Of a stretch of DNA of 42,849 nt, positions 23,722 through 32,392 are shown in pieces. The notes below the pieces were generated by a model. It did not search any database. It had not been told where the DNA came from and worked only from the letters and a program-made list of their open reading frames with translations. Positions within the stretch are counted from its first letter, which is position 1; each line of letters starts with the position of its first letter. The stretch lies in the NCBI GenBank assembly GCA_001871595.1, contig MNVH01000031.1:1-42849 (forward strand). The letters are read 5' to 3'. The position numbers and the translations under genes are program-made. The DNA comes from Candidatus Micrarchaeota archaeon CG1_02_55_22 (GTDB lineage Archaea > Micrarchaeota > Micrarchaeia > Norongarragalinales > UBA97).

Positions 23722-24336
23722 TCAAGGCCGGTGCGATTGCCCTTGAGGTTTTAGGACGCGTTCAACGATTTCGTCAACTCTATCCGGAATCACTGGGTTA
23801 TTTTTGCGCGTCCTTACAATACGATAGTCCGCGGTCTTTGCCAGAGCCCCCAGCTCACCCCACTTGCTATTGTGGGTTAAGTGTTCTATCGCGAAATCAA
23901 AAAGCACGCTGGAAGTCCGTCGTTTCACTCCCGGCTCAGTTACACGGGCTTTGTTTCTATTAAGCACTGATACCGCCCTAAGCAACTCTGGAGCGGACAC
24001 GTATAATGTTACAACCCGTGCATCCGGAAAGGCTTGTTTTACCGCGGCTACATGACTGGGGCGAGTAAGAAAATCAAGAACGACTCGAGGCGAATTACCG
24101 GCGTCCTGCACCATTCTTTGCACTACTTGCAGGTCGAACTCTTCAATCTGGTCTCTCGGGGCGTGCACGTACGCTGCCAGCGCTTCCCTGCGGGATTTCC
24201 CAAGCTCTTCACGGATTCTGCGCAACTGCGCCTCGCGGGAGACGTGCAGGAACCCGTACCGTTCGCTTAACATTCTGGCGATGGTTGATTTTCCCGCTCC
24301 ACTATGCCCGCTCAGACAGATGATGACGCGTTCCAT
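23722..24336 (-). CDS. P-loop kinase, nucleotide-kinase-like
   Basis: 204 residues from ATG 24336; a longer version would include the promoter (TTAATAAA, centred ~30 nt upstream). Walker A is GHSGAGKST at residues ~10-18, followed by a helix and FLHVSREAQLRRI in the substrate-binding position. VVLDFLTRP is the Walker B-like strand and NRNKARVTEPGVKRRT the Arg-rich lid. This layout is that of adenylate-kinase-like and dephospho-CoA-kinase-like enzymes. The substrate cannot be read from the sequence; a nucleoside monophosphate or small-molecule kinase is likely. Confidence 0.75.
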   Translation of the reverse strand: MERVIICLSGHSGAGKSTIARMLSERYGFLHVSREAQLRRIREELGKSRREALAAYVHAPRDQIEEFDLQVVQRMVQDAGNSPRVVLDFLTRPSHVAAVKQAFPDARVVTLYVSAPELLRAVSVLNRNKARVTEPGVKRRTSSVLFDFAIEHLTHNSKWGELGALAKTADYRIVRTRKNNPVIPDRVDEIVERVLKPQGQSHRP

Positions 24337-24400
24337 TGCCAAAGTAAGAAATCTATCGAAAGTTAATAAACCGTAGGCCAATCTACAGCGCTGGATTTAA

Positions 24401-26050
24401 TTACGGCCTGATAGCGAGGCGCAGGGCTTCGTGGCCTCTCTCGGTGAGGTTGAGTATGGTGGTCAGGTCGGGGCGCTCGCTAGCAGTGACGAGGTACAAC
24501 GGGTTTTTCGCTCGAATGTTTTCGCAGTAATGTAAATCGCACTCGCCCCAGATGCTGCATTCGGTGGGAGAACAGATTTGGTATCGTTCCCCGACTGCGG
24601 TGACGCGCACCCAGTTGTTTTGCGGTAACTCCTTACCGTTTGTTTGAGTTTGGAATTGTCCGGGCGGATAGGCTGCGTAAAAGAGTGCGTAGGCGTGCGG
24701 GTAGCTCGTCGAGTACTGGTTTATCGAGAGGAAGACTACGTCGTACTCGGGATGCGATTCGGCGTATTGTATTGCTTGCTTGAATCCGGCGCCGTACCAC
24801 GGTGCGGCCGCGGCGTCGGTTGCCGACGCGCCGTACAAATAACTGAGGAAAAGAAGGGTTGATGCTAGCGCCCATGCCGCAAGCAAGGCGAAGGTTGCCA
24901 GGGCCGCGTATTTCTTGAGTGAATTGCGCTTGAACGGATTGTGTTTGAGTATTTGCCGTAAAAGCACGATTGCTGCTGTTGCTGCAAGGATTTCGAGTGC
25001 GGGCGAGGCGAGGTTGAAACGGCGGGCGTTGGGGGCGGGGAAGAAGAGCGAGGCGGCGAGTGCGGCCGCAAAAATCCACCATAACAGCAAGGCGTATTTC
25101 TTGTCGCTGATTGCGTGGAGGAGCGCGATGGCCGAGCCTGCGAGTACGAGGGGCGCAAGGTATAACGGCAGGGCGTGGTTGGGCGAGTACTGGTAGTATT
25201 GCAGGCTAAAACCAGAAACGTCGGGGCTGAAAAGGAATTGCGGCGAGAAATATGCGGCCAAGTTGTGGGCGAGTGAGTCGGCGGGCGCGAGGTGTGCGTC
25301 GTTGCCCCAGGCGTTCGGGTTGTCGAACCTGATGAGTTGTGCGTAGACGCTTGCGGCCGGCGTGTTGTAGTGGGCTATTGCCAGTGGCAAGGCGAAGGCG
25401 GCGAAAACAATTACGGCGAGTAGGGCGTGGCGGCGATTGCGCCACAACTCTTTACGGTATAACAGCGCGTAACCTGCTAAAAGAAGGCCAGTGAAGGCGA
25501 TGGCGTTGCCGTACAAATTGATTGCCAAGCCGAAGAACGCGGCGGCGAGGGGGAGGCGTTCGGGCTTTCTGCTCGCGGTGAAGAGGAATGCGACGCCCAT
25601 TGCCGTGAAGGGGTAGGCGATGTTTGATTGTATTGCAAGGCGGCTTGAAAACAAGAGCCACGGGGAAACCGCCGCGAGTGATGCCGCAAGGAGCCCTGCC
25701 TTGTTTCCGGCGAGCTCTCGAGCAACGATGAATGCCGCAAGGGCGGCGAGGGCGCCGAAGAGTGCCCACGGCAGCCGCGTCGCGGTTTCGTTGAGGCCGA
25801 ACAAGGCAATAAACGGCAGCGTGAGGTAGGGTTGCAGTTGGGTGGCGTACATTCCGTATTCGCGGAAGAGTATTGGGGTGGCCTGTCCCCAGCTGTCTTT
25901 GCCGGTCAATAACAGGGAATAAGCATCATAGGCACCGAATGCTTCGTCTTGCTGGAGAGAGTGTGCGTCGCTGAGTTGGTAGACGCGGAGGAAGAGGGCG
26001 AGTAGTAGGATTGCTGCGAGCGCTGCGAACATGACGTGATTTTTTTGCAC
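24401..26050 (-). CDS. GT-C membrane glycosyltransferase (PMT/ArnT-like), copy B
   Basis: 549 residues from GTG. About 11-12 hydrophobic segments. The first luminal loop holds QQDEAFGAYDAYSLL, with the acidic Asp-Glu pair of GT39/83-type polyprenyl-phosphate-sugar transferases. A C-terminal soluble domain (~425-549) includes AESHPEYDVVFLS and a four-Cys stretch (CSPTECSIWGECDLHYC) absent from its paralogue. Likely transfers a sugar from a lipid carrier to a surface protein or glycan outside the membrane. It lies 43 bp downstream of its tandem paralogue on the same strand. Confidence 0.85.
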   Translation of the reverse strand: MQKNHVMFAALAAILLLALFLRVYQLSDAHSLQQDEAFGAYDAYSLLLTGKDSWGQATPILFREYGMYATQLQPYLTLPFIALFGLNETATRLPWALFGALAALAAFIVARELAGNKAGLLAASLAAVSPWLLFSSRLAIQSNIAYPFTAMGVAFLFTASRKPERLPLAAAFFGLAINLYGNAIAFTGLLLAGYALLYRKELWRNRRHALLAVIVFAAFALPLAIAHYNTPAASVYAQLIRFDNPNAWGNDAHLAPADSLAHNLAAYFSPQFLFSPDVSGFSLQYYQYSPNHALPLYLAPLVLAGSAIALLHAISDKKYALLLWWIFAAALAASLFFPAPNARRFNLASPALEILAATAAIVLLRQILKHNPFKRNSLKKYAALATFALLAAWALASTLLFLSYLYGASATDAAAAPWYGAGFKQAIQYAESHPEYDVVFLSINQYSTSYPHAYALFYAAYPPGQFQTQTNGKELPQNNWVRVTAVGERYQICSPTECSIWGECDLHYCENIRAKNPLYLVTASERPDLTTILNLTERGHEALRLAIRP

Positions 26051-26093
26051 GATGATACTAGTATAGTGGCGCAGCGGTTAGAGAAAAGAGTTT

Positions 26094-27641
26094 CTATTCT
26101 CGTGCAAGCACGAGCGGACTAGCAGGTACATTCATTAGCGTGGACAGATTGCCTGCCTCGCCGTTGTTGAGGAGGTAGAGCGGGTTGCTCGCGGCAGGGC
26201 ACGAACTAGGCTGGCAGAAAAGGTAGCGTTGGCCGACTTGAGTGACTGCCGCCCAGTTGCCGGGAGGCGTGCTCTTGCCCGTGCTTTGTTGTTGGAATTG
26301 TTCGGGCGAGTACTTGGTGTAGAACAGCACGTAGGCGTAGGCTTGGTTCGAGTTGGGCGTGAGAAACACGTAATCGTACTCCGGGTGTGATTCGGCGTAT
26401 AGCACGGCTTGCTTCCATCCTGGCTGATGCAAGTAATCGTACTGAAGCGGATAGGTTGAATGGTTGAATTCTAGTGCGGTGATTGTTGTGGAGATGAATA
26501 CAGCGAGCACTATGGCGAGGGCGAGCAAGGCCAATCCGCGCAACGCCTTGCGCTTGTTCGTCGTGGCTTGGACATACATCCAACTAGCACCTATTCCGGC
26601 GAGTACGAGGAATGCGGGAAGGGCGTGGCTGTAACGGCGCGCGTTGCCAGCAGGGTAGAAGAAAGATACGGATAGCGCGGCTGCGGCTATCCACAATAAG
26701 GGCAATAGTGCGCGCTTGTCTTTTCTTGTATTATACAGTATAATCACCGCGCCGGCTAATGCGAGCAAGAGGATTTCTGGCGGTAGCAGGCAGGAGTAGG
26801 GTTCGCTTTGTGGCGTGCACGTTAGGACGCTTGGCGTAAAGTAGGAGAGGAAGTTTGAGGCGAGTGATTGCGGGAAGGCGTCGTGGTTGGCGTTGTAATA
26901 GGATTCGGTGTCGAAGACGCTGACTTGCGAGTAGTAGGCGTTCGACGCGGGGTTGGATAGATGTGCGTGCGCGAGGGGCAAGGCGAACGCGGCCAACACG
27001 ATGACAGCTAATAATAATTGCTTTTTGTCGCGCAACAATTCTTTTCGGTAGATTAGCGCTGCGGGGGCGAGGAAGAGCGGTACGAATGCGGTGAGCGTGC
27101 CGTAAGTGTTGGCTGCGATGCCGAAAAACAACGCAGAAAATGGGAGGAGTTTTGGTTTTCTTAGCCCGATTGCGAAGAGCGCGATTGCTGCTGCGACGGG
27201 AAAGTGCACGAGGTTGGATGGCAATGCCATTCTGCTTGCGGTTAGAAGGTAGGGAGAGAAGGCGGCGAAAAGCGCTGCGGCGAGACCGGCTTTTTCTCCG
27301 TACAATTCTTTTCCAAGAATGAACACGGCGATTGCAACGAGCGCACCCCACAGTGCCCACGGGACGCGCGCCGCTTCTTCAGTCAAACCGAGCAAGGCGA
27401 CGAACGGCAGCGCGAAATAGGATTGAAACTGGTTGACGTACATGCCGTACTCTCTGAATAGTATTGGCGTTGCTTGGCCCCACGAGTCCTTGCCCGTCAA
27501 CAAGAGCGAGTACGCGTCGTACGCGCCGAGCGCCTCGTCTTGGTTGAGCGAGTGCGCTTGGGAGAGTCCGTAAAAGCGGGCGGCGAGACCGGCGAGAGTA
27601 AGGACTGCCAGCAAGAAGAGTACAAGGCGCGCGCGTTTCAC
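26094..27641 (-). CDS. GT-C membrane glycosyltransferase (PMT/ArnT-like), copy A
   Basis: 515 residues from GTG, similar topology and function to the downstream copy. The first loop, NQDEALGAYDAYSLLLTG followed by KDSWGQATPILFREYGMY, is nearly identical in the two proteins, and both retain the matching soluble C-terminal region (YAESHPEYD, ...ALFY/VLFY..., GQRY/GERY). The mid-protein divergence suggests an old tandem duplication with different substrates. The C-terminus lacks the extra Cys cluster of copy B. No clean TATA box is visible upstream. Confidence 0.86.
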   Translation of the reverse strand: MKRARLVLFLLAVLTLAGLAARFYGLSQAHSLNQDEALGAYDAYSLLLTGKDSWGQATPILFREYGMYVNQFQSYFALPFVALLGLTEEAARVPWALWGALVAIAVFILGKELYGEKAGLAAALFAAFSPYLLTASRMALPSNLVHFPVAAAIALFAIGLRKPKLLPFSALFFGIAANTYGTLTAFVPLFLAPAALIYRKELLRDKKQLLLAVIVLAAFALPLAHAHLSNPASNAYYSQVSVFDTESYYNANHDAFPQSLASNFLSYFTPSVLTCTPQSEPYSCLLPPEILLLALAGAVIILYNTRKDKRALLPLLWIAAAALSVSFFYPAGNARRYSHALPAFLVLAGIGASWMYVQATTNKRKALRGLALLALAIVLAVFISTTITALEFNHSTYPLQYDYLHQPGWKQAVLYAESHPEYDYVFLTPNSNQAYAYVLFYTKYSPEQFQQQSTGKSTPPGNWAAVTQVGQRYLFCQPSSCPAASNPLYLLNNGEAGNLSTLMNVPASPLVLARE

Positions 27642-27689
27642 GCAAGAAATATCGAGCTAACGAGAGAAAAGGCTGCCGGTCTTTTGATT

Positions 27690-27754
27690 GACCTTTTCGC
27701 AGGGCGAGCGAGTCGAGCCCGCAGGCGACGCAGCGAAGCCATGCGGAAAAGGTC
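27690..27754. repeat. Long imperfect inverted repeat 3' of tRNA-Arg(CCG)
   Basis: GACCTTTTCGCA (27690-27701) is mirrored by TGCGGAAAAGGTC (27742-27754): 12 pairs with one bulged base. The GC-rich 40-nt interior can fold further. It begins two bases beyond the tRNA 3' end and lies 48 bp upstream of the GT-C copy A start. It may be a processing or termination hairpin, or a short dispersed element. Confidence 0.5.
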
Positions 27755-27756
27755 AG

Positions 27757-27886
27757 CGGGCACGCCGGGATTTGAACCCGGAACCTACTGCTGTCTCCCA
27801 TCATTCGAGTTTTCTGGGGACCCCGTATTGGCTGGCTCGATTGCTATTCGGAAGCAGTCGCTCTATCCAGGTTGAACCACGCGCCC
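27757..27886 (-). tRNA. tRNA-Arg(CCG), intron-containing
   Basis: Minus-strand cloverleaf: acceptor GGGCGCG/CGTGCCC (one G-U), D arm GTTC...GAGC, anticodon stem ACTGC/GCAGT, loop TTCCGAA with anticodon CCG, T arm CCGGG-TTCAAAT-CCCGG, discriminator G, no CCA. A 55-nt intron (27793-27847) lies at 37/38. In the bulge-helix-bulge, UUCC (32-35) pairs with GGAG near the intron end, bulges GA^A and AC^A. The promoter box is ~33 nt upstream. Confidence 0.95.
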
Positions 27887-27912
27887 GTCTAATTAATGGT
27901 ATGGCGGTGGAA

Positions 27913-27923
27913 GGCTTTTATTT
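27913..27923. promoter_or_regulatory. A/T box shared by tRNA-Arg(CCG) and the GT2 gene
   Basis: GGCTTTTATTT is centred ~33 nt from the tRNA 5' end (minus strand) and ~31 nt from the TTG start at 27950 (plus strand). On the minus strand it reads AAATAAAAGCC, like the other tRNA-Arg promoter. Confidence 0.45.
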
Positions 27924-27949
27924 GGTTTGCCCGCGTTAGTCTTGTTGGG

Positions 27950-28663
27950 TTGAAAGGGAATTTGGGTAACGTAGTCTTTTCACTGGTTATTCCGGCGCAC
28001 AACGAGGCCAAGCAACTGCCTGCGGCGGTCGCTGCCGCGGTTGGGGCGCTAGATGGAATTAATTTCGAGATTATTATTGCAGAGGACGGTAGCAGTGACG
28101 GCTCGCTCGCTGTTGCCGAAGCTCTCGCGAAGAAGGATGCGCGCGTGCGCGTGAGCCACAGCGACGAAAAGCTCGGCCGCGGCCGTGCGTTGTGCCGCGC
28201 ATTCCATATGGCGCGAGGCGAAATTGTCGGGTACATGGACGCGGACCTGTCGACCGAACCCAAGTACCTTAAAGCGCTCGTCGCGGCAGCGCGCGAGGCA
28301 GACTACGTAACGGGCGGGCGTTACCTGCCTGCAAGCAGTACTGCGCGGGGCGCGAAGCGTTACGCGTTCAGCAAAGGGTTCAACTGGCTCGTGCGTTTGT
28401 TGTTGGGCTCGAAACTGGGCGACCACCAGTGCGGGTTCAAAGCCATTCGCCGAAGCGAGGCGTTAGAGTTGTGCGCGTTGGCAAGGGAGAACCACTGGTT
28501 CTGGGATACTGAGACGCTCGTCTTGTCGCAGCGGCGCGGCAAGAAAGTAATTGAAATTCCTGTTGAGTGGCGTGAGTCGACGCGCGAGAGCAAGGTCAAC
28601 CTTCTCAAGGACGCTCTCTCGATGGGCAGCGCGATAGCGCGCATGCGTTTGAGGCGGTACTAG
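27950..28663 (+). CDS. GT2 polyprenyl-phosphate glycosyltransferase (DPM1/ALG5-like)
   Basis: 237 residues from TTG 27950. An ATG-like start further upstream would precede the promoter box (~27918). The domain begins at once: FSLVIPAHNE, then IIIAEDGSSDGS, YMDADLSTEP (metal-binding DxD) and GGRYLP, followed by CGFKAIRRSEA and WFWDTETLVL. This is the GT-A fold of enzymes that charge a polyprenyl phosphate with a hexose from a nucleotide sugar at the inner membrane face. It would supply the lipid-linked sugar used by the GT-C enzymes on either side. No C-terminal membrane segments, so it is cytosolic or peripheral. The stop is adjacent to the next gene's TTG. Confidence 0.9.
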   Translation: MKGNLGNVVFSLVIPAHNEAKQLPAAVAAAVGALDGINFEIIIAEDGSSDGSLAVAEALAKKDARVRVSHSDEKLGRGRALCRAFHMARGEIVGYMDADLSTEPKYLKALVAAAREADYVTGGRYLPASSTARGAKRYAFSKGFNWLVRLLLGSKLGDHQCGFKAIRRSEALELCALARENHWFWDTETLVLSQRRGKKVIEIPVEWRESTRESKVNLLKDALSMGSAIARMRLRRY

Positions 28664-30541
28664 TTGAAGGACGCTGTATTCGCCGCGTTGCTCGTGCTCC
28701 TTTTGTCGGCTGCCGCCGCACTCGTATTCCCGTTAGCAGGCATCCCCGCAATTGTCGCTGCGTACTATATATTTCCCGGAATCGTTCTAGTTGTATTGTT
28801 GGGCAAGGGCGTTACCGCGCTTGAATCGATAATAATCGCGCTTGTCTCAAGCGTGCTCGTCTCAACGCAGCTAGCGTACTACGCCTCGCTTCTTGCCGGC
28901 TATACTCAGCCCGTGCTTGCATTGCTTGCGGGAGCACTCTGCCTAGGCGTTTTAGCGTTCAAGAAACCCGTGCTATCCAAAGTTGAAAAGAAGGCGTTGG
29001 TTGCCGGAGCAATCGTTTTCCTGCTATTCTTTGCCATTTACTCGAACAACTTGTATTCCGAACGGAACGGCAGCATTATTGTGGGGGGATGGAATTGGAG
29101 CGACTTGTTCATCCACCTGCCGATAATCAAGACGATTAATGCGGGCAATTTCCCGCCCGAGATGCCGTTCTTTGCCGGCGCGCCAATGCAGTACCACTAT
29201 TTCACCGACTTGCACTCGGCGATAGTGGCAAAGGCCGCGGGCCTCGATGCCATGTCAATCGTGCGCGCCGAGAACGCGTTTTACGCCGCGCTCTTCACGC
29301 TAGCGTGCTTCGCGCTCGCGTTGCGCGTGACGGGAAAGCCTAAGACCGCGGCGATTGCGGCGCTGCTCATCGTATTCGGCGGCGGCTTCGCATACTTGAA
29401 GCTCGCCGGCGATTTGCAGCACTCTTCCCTCGACGCGTTGTTGGCGCAGAGTGGTTACGATAACGACGGCGGGTTCTACCAAATCCCTTCGTTGTTGGGC
29501 GGGTACCTCATTGTGCAGCGCCCGCAGATGGTAGGGCTCTGTGCGCTCGTCGTGGTTGCCTTGGCATTGCTTGCGGCGCGGGAACAACGGAGTTGGCGGT
29601 TGTTCTTGCTTGCCGGCATCGTTGCTGCACTCACCGCACCATTCCATTACTACGCCTTTGCAACGTCGTTCATCCTCATCGTACTGTTTCTTGCATTGGA
29701 GGCGTGGCGTGAGAAGCGCGTCGAGTGGCGCAACGCGCTTGCCGCGCTGGCGCCCGGCGTCTTGGCGTTGCCGTTTGCCTTGCCCGCCTTGCTTGCAACG
29801 TCGGGCGCGGGACACGTTCAACTGAATTTCTTGTGGCTCGCGCCCCACTCGCCAATCGACGCTGCGGTGTTTTACGTGGCGAATTTAGGCCTCCCAGTTT
29901 TATTGGCGTTGGCCGCGCTTGCCTCGCGCAACACGAAGCAACGGATGTTTCTTGGGTTATGGGCGCTTGCTTGCTTTGTTATTCCGAACGTCGTGTCGTT
30001 GTCGGGCACGGTTTGGGACATGGCAAAGTTCTTTACCTACATGTGGATTCCAATCGGCGTGTTGGCCGCACAGTTTCTTGAAGGAAAGCACGTTGCGCTC
30101 ATCGTCGCCGCGGTGGCATTAAGCGTGGCCACGCCGTTGTTGATATTGCATTGGAATGCGTCGAGTGATTGGGTTGCTTTTTCGCAGGACGATGTCGCGG
30201 TGGGTGAGTGGATTGCACTCAACACACCACAGAAAAGCGTTTTTGTTACCACCACAACGCACTTGAGTCCGGTTGACAGTATTGGCGGCAGGCTGCGCGT
30301 AATCGGGTATTTGGGCTGGCTTTACAATTTCGGGCTCAACTATTCTGAACGCGAGGCGCTCGTGAAACAAGTTTATTGCGGCGATGCGCAGAGCGCGAGG
30401 GCGGCAGCTTTAAGGCTTGATGCCGACTACGTTTATTCTGGTGGAACCGAACGCAACGATTTTCCGTGCGCTGGCTCGCTCGACGCGGCGTTTGCATTGG
30501 TGCACGCGGCGGGCGCGAACAAGGTTTACGTGGTTAAATGA
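28664..30541 (+). CDS. Large polytopic membrane protein, DUF2298/GT-C-like
   Basis: 625 residues from TTG directly after the GT2 stop. About 13 hydrophobic segments. A large first loop contains WNWSDLFIHLPIIKTI and AGAPMQYHYFTDLHSA, resembling the sugar-transfer loop of DUF2298 (Chlor_Arch_YYY) and related GT-C membrane proteins. The C-terminal ~110 residues are an extracytoplasmic domain (NTPQKSVFVTTTTHLSP..., ...ALRLDADYVYSGG). Its role in surface glycan or glycoprotein assembly is inferred from fold and context. The stop overlaps the next ATG (AAATGA). Confidence 0.78.
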   Translation: MKDAVFAALLVLLLSAAAALVFPLAGIPAIVAAYYIFPGIVLVVLLGKGVTALESIIIALVSSVLVSTQLAYYASLLAGYTQPVLALLAGALCLGVLAFKKPVLSKVEKKALVAGAIVFLLFFAIYSNNLYSERNGSIIVGGWNWSDLFIHLPIIKTINAGNFPPEMPFFAGAPMQYHYFTDLHSAIVAKAAGLDAMSIVRAENAFYAALFTLACFALALRVTGKPKTAAIAALLIVFGGGFAYLKLAGDLQHSSLDALLAQSGYDNDGGFYQIPSLLGGYLIVQRPQMVGLCALVVVALALLAAREQRSWRLFLLAGIVAALTAPFHYYAFATSFILIVLFLALEAWREKRVEWRNALAALAPGVLALPFALPALLATSGAGHVQLNFLWLAPHSPIDAAVFYVANLGLPVLLALAALASRNTKQRMFLGLWALACFVIPNVVSLSGTVWDMAKFFTYMWIPIGVLAAQFLEGKHVALIVAAVALSVATPLLILHWNASSDWVAFSQDDVAVGEWIALNTPQKSVFVTTTTHLSPVDSIGGRLRVIGYLGWLYNFGLNYSEREALVKQVYCGDAQSARAAALRLDADYVYSGGTERNDFPCAGSLDAAFALVHAAGANKVYVVK

Positions 30542-30846
30542 ACGGATTGTTTGACGTTGTAGGGTTTACCGGCTGGCTTCAAACCGCAGTAGCGTTGGCG
30601 GTCTTTGGTTTCGCGCCGGGTTGTTTGTTGTTATTGGCGTTCAAGCACGAGAAAGACGTTTTAGCACTTTTGCGGGAAGATGTTTTTGAATCGGCGGGCG
30701 TGGCGATAGTGCTCTCGCTTGTTGTTCTGGCTCTCGCCTCGGCGGCGTTGGCGTTCAGCGTTGGCGTGAGCTTGTTCTCGTTGTTCCTCTTAGAGTTATT
30801 GATTATTGCGGGTTGCTGGTGGAATTGGAAGAAAAGTTCAGGTTGA
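30538..30846 (+). CDS. Small membrane protein of the GT-C operon
   Basis: 102 residues with three hydrophobic segments; overlaps the upstream stop (ATGA) and its own stop overlaps the next start (TTGA). The length and lack of a soluble loop suggest it is a fragment-like or accessory subunit of a GT-C-type complex. Not a recognisable family by itself. Confidence 0.66.
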   Translation: MNGLFDVVGFTGWLQTAVALAVFGFAPGCLLLLAFKHEKDVLALLREDVFESAGVAIVLSLVVLALASAALAFSVGVSLFSLFLLELLIIAGCWWNWKKSSG

Positions 30847-31331
30847 TTGCGGCGGCAGTGCTTTTCGCCGGCGTCCTAGCAGTAGCGTCGCAAGCTTACG
30901 CGTACAAGAACATGGAGAACGAGTTGGCGCCGTGGTATGGCCCGATGATATCGCAGGACGAGATTGCTGCGGCAATGTGGGCTGACGAGAATTTGGCGCA
31001 CTGGCAGCTTTTCTCAGCGGATTTGTTCGCCTGCGAGATGCTTACAGCGGTGGCTCGGCAGTATTGCTCGGTTGGTGGGGCGTGGGAATTAGCTGACAAT
31101 GCAAACCAGCGTTTTGCTGACAACGAGAAAGTTTTCACTACCCCTTCAGCGCTCGAGGCGTGGCAACTCTCGAAAAAGTACGGCGTCAAGTACGTATTAG
31201 TTGAGGCGCGCCAGTCGTTCTACGGTTACGGGTACAAGCTGCCGAACGCGGGGAAGTTTTCTGACACTAAATACTTCCGGCTCATCCACCGCGTTGGCAG
31301 GGCATCGGTTTACGAGGTGGTTGGCGCGTGA
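30843..31331 (+). CDS. Membrane-anchored extracytoplasmic domain protein of the GT-C operon
   Basis: 162 residues from TTG 30843, chosen because TTGA couples it to the upstream stop, as at the neighbouring junctions; a TTG at 30813 is an alternative. A single N-terminal hydrophobic helix is followed by a soluble domain with MWADENLAHWQLFSADLFA and SKKYGVKYVLVEAR. This resembles the separate C-terminal domains of GT-C enzymes (ends with YFRLIHRVGRASVYEV). Three genes here (28664-31331) may encode one split glycosyltransferase-like complex (inference). It overlaps the next gene (GTGA). Confidence 0.7.
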   Translation: MIAAAVLFAGVLAVASQAYAYKNMENELAPWYGPMISQDEIAAAMWADENLAHWQLFSADLFACEMLTAVARQYCSVGGAWELADNANQRFADNEKVFTTPSALEAWQLSKKYGVKYVLVEARQSFYGYGYKLPNAGKFSDTKYFRLIHRVGRASVYEVVGA

Positions 31332-32392
31332 AAAAACAACTCGTCCTTGCAATTATTATCTTGCCCGCGCTGGTTTTCGGTTTCGCGTTGGCGTGGCACG
31401 GCATCTTCGGCGTTGCCGGCGACGCGCTTCCGGCGTTCGACAACGCGTTCTTGCACGTCGCCCGCGCTCGTTACATTATCGACACTGGCCTTTTTCACGA
31501 GAGCGAACTCGTTTTTGGCGCTGGAATAACGCCTACTTACCACGTGCCGTTCTACCCCGCACTTGTAGCAGGTTTTGCAACGCTTTCGGGCCTTGACGTG
31601 TTTTGGGCGGTGCGCGTCGTCTCCTTGCTTCAAGTGCTTCTTCTGGGCATCGGCTTTTACGTTCTTGGCAAGAGAATCTCGGGCGGAAACGCATTTGCAG
31701 GTGCAGCGGCCGCTTTCTTGGCGTACAACTCGGTTGCGTTGATGCAGTGGGGGACGAGGAATACGGCGATTAGTTTCGGCGTCCTGCTGGTGCCGCTCGC
31801 GTTATACTTCGTCCTGCGGCGTTGGTGGGTTGCCGCGCTCCTCGCCTCGCTCGCCATAGCACTCGACCACCCGCCCTCGTTGTTGGTGTTGTGCCTCTCG
31901 CTGCTAGTCTTTACTATCGCGTCATCCTTGCCTGCAGTAAAACCGTTCCTTGAAAGAAAGTGGCGCAAGGCATTGGCCGATGTGGAGTGGCTCGGCGTGG
32001 CGTGCGGCCTCTCGGCGTTTATGGTTTATATGGTGTGGCACGTTCGGCAGACTGGCCTTGCCTGCTTGGACTTCAAGTGCTTGCCGCAAGCCGCAGCGAG
32101 AGAGTTCGGGAAAAGCATTGACTTGGTTGCCTACGCGGCCAAGTTCCCACAGTTTTTGGGAGTGCTAGGATTTTTTGTCGCGGCGTTAGACCAGAAGATT
32201 GATTACCGTGCCAAGTTGTTGTTCTTTTCGTGGCTTGCGGCGTGCGTGCTCTTGGTGAAGAACGATGCGTTGGGTGCGGGCGTTTTTACCGAGAGGTTCA
32301 TCACGTTCCTCGACGAGCCCCTAGCGTTGACGGGCGGGTTGCTGGTCGGCTACGCGTTCTCGGTTGTCTCAGGCGAACGCAAGAAAGTCTAG
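31328..32392 (+). CDS. Polytopic membrane protein, GT-C-like, of the surface-glycan operon
   Basis: 354 residues from GTG (GTGA overlap with the previous stop). About 9 hydrophobic segments. The loop after the first helix, ALPAFDNAFLHVARARYI, has a single Asp in the position of the GT-C acidic residue. ITPTYHVPFYPAL and TRNTAISFG are further loop motifs. No soluble C-terminal domain. It may lack or have altered transferase activity. It ends at a CTAG shared with the convergent SdpI-family gene. Confidence 0.72.
   Translation: MKKQLVLAIIILPALVFGFALAWHGIFGVAGDALPAFDNAFLHVARARYIIDTGLFHESELVFGAGITPTYHVPFYPALVAGFATLSGLDVFWAVRVVSLLQVLLLGIGFYVLGKRISGGNAFAGAAAAFLAYNSVALMQWGTRNTAISFGVLLVPLALYFVLRRWWVAALLASLAIALDHPPSLLVLCLSLLVFTIASSLPAVKPFLERKWRKALADVEWLGVACGLSAFMVYMVWHVRQTGLACLDFKCLPQAAAREFGKSIDLVAYAAKFPQFLGVLGFFVAALDQKIDYRAKLLFFSWLAACVLLVKNDALGAGVFTERFITFLDEPLALTGGLLVGYAFSVVSGERKKV

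Noticed and set aside
23703-23963. Plus-strand open frame starting just after a TATA-like box
   Set aside because: Complementary to the P-loop kinase, which has intact motifs; the plus frame has no coherent domain, and the box is read as a minus-strand promoter or as chance.
27474-27875. Plus-strand open frame across tRNA-Arg(CCG) and into the GT-C gene
   Set aside because: It is the complement of the tRNA and of the GT-C gene; the GFEPGT-like peptide it encodes is a well-known artefact of translating antisense to tRNAs.
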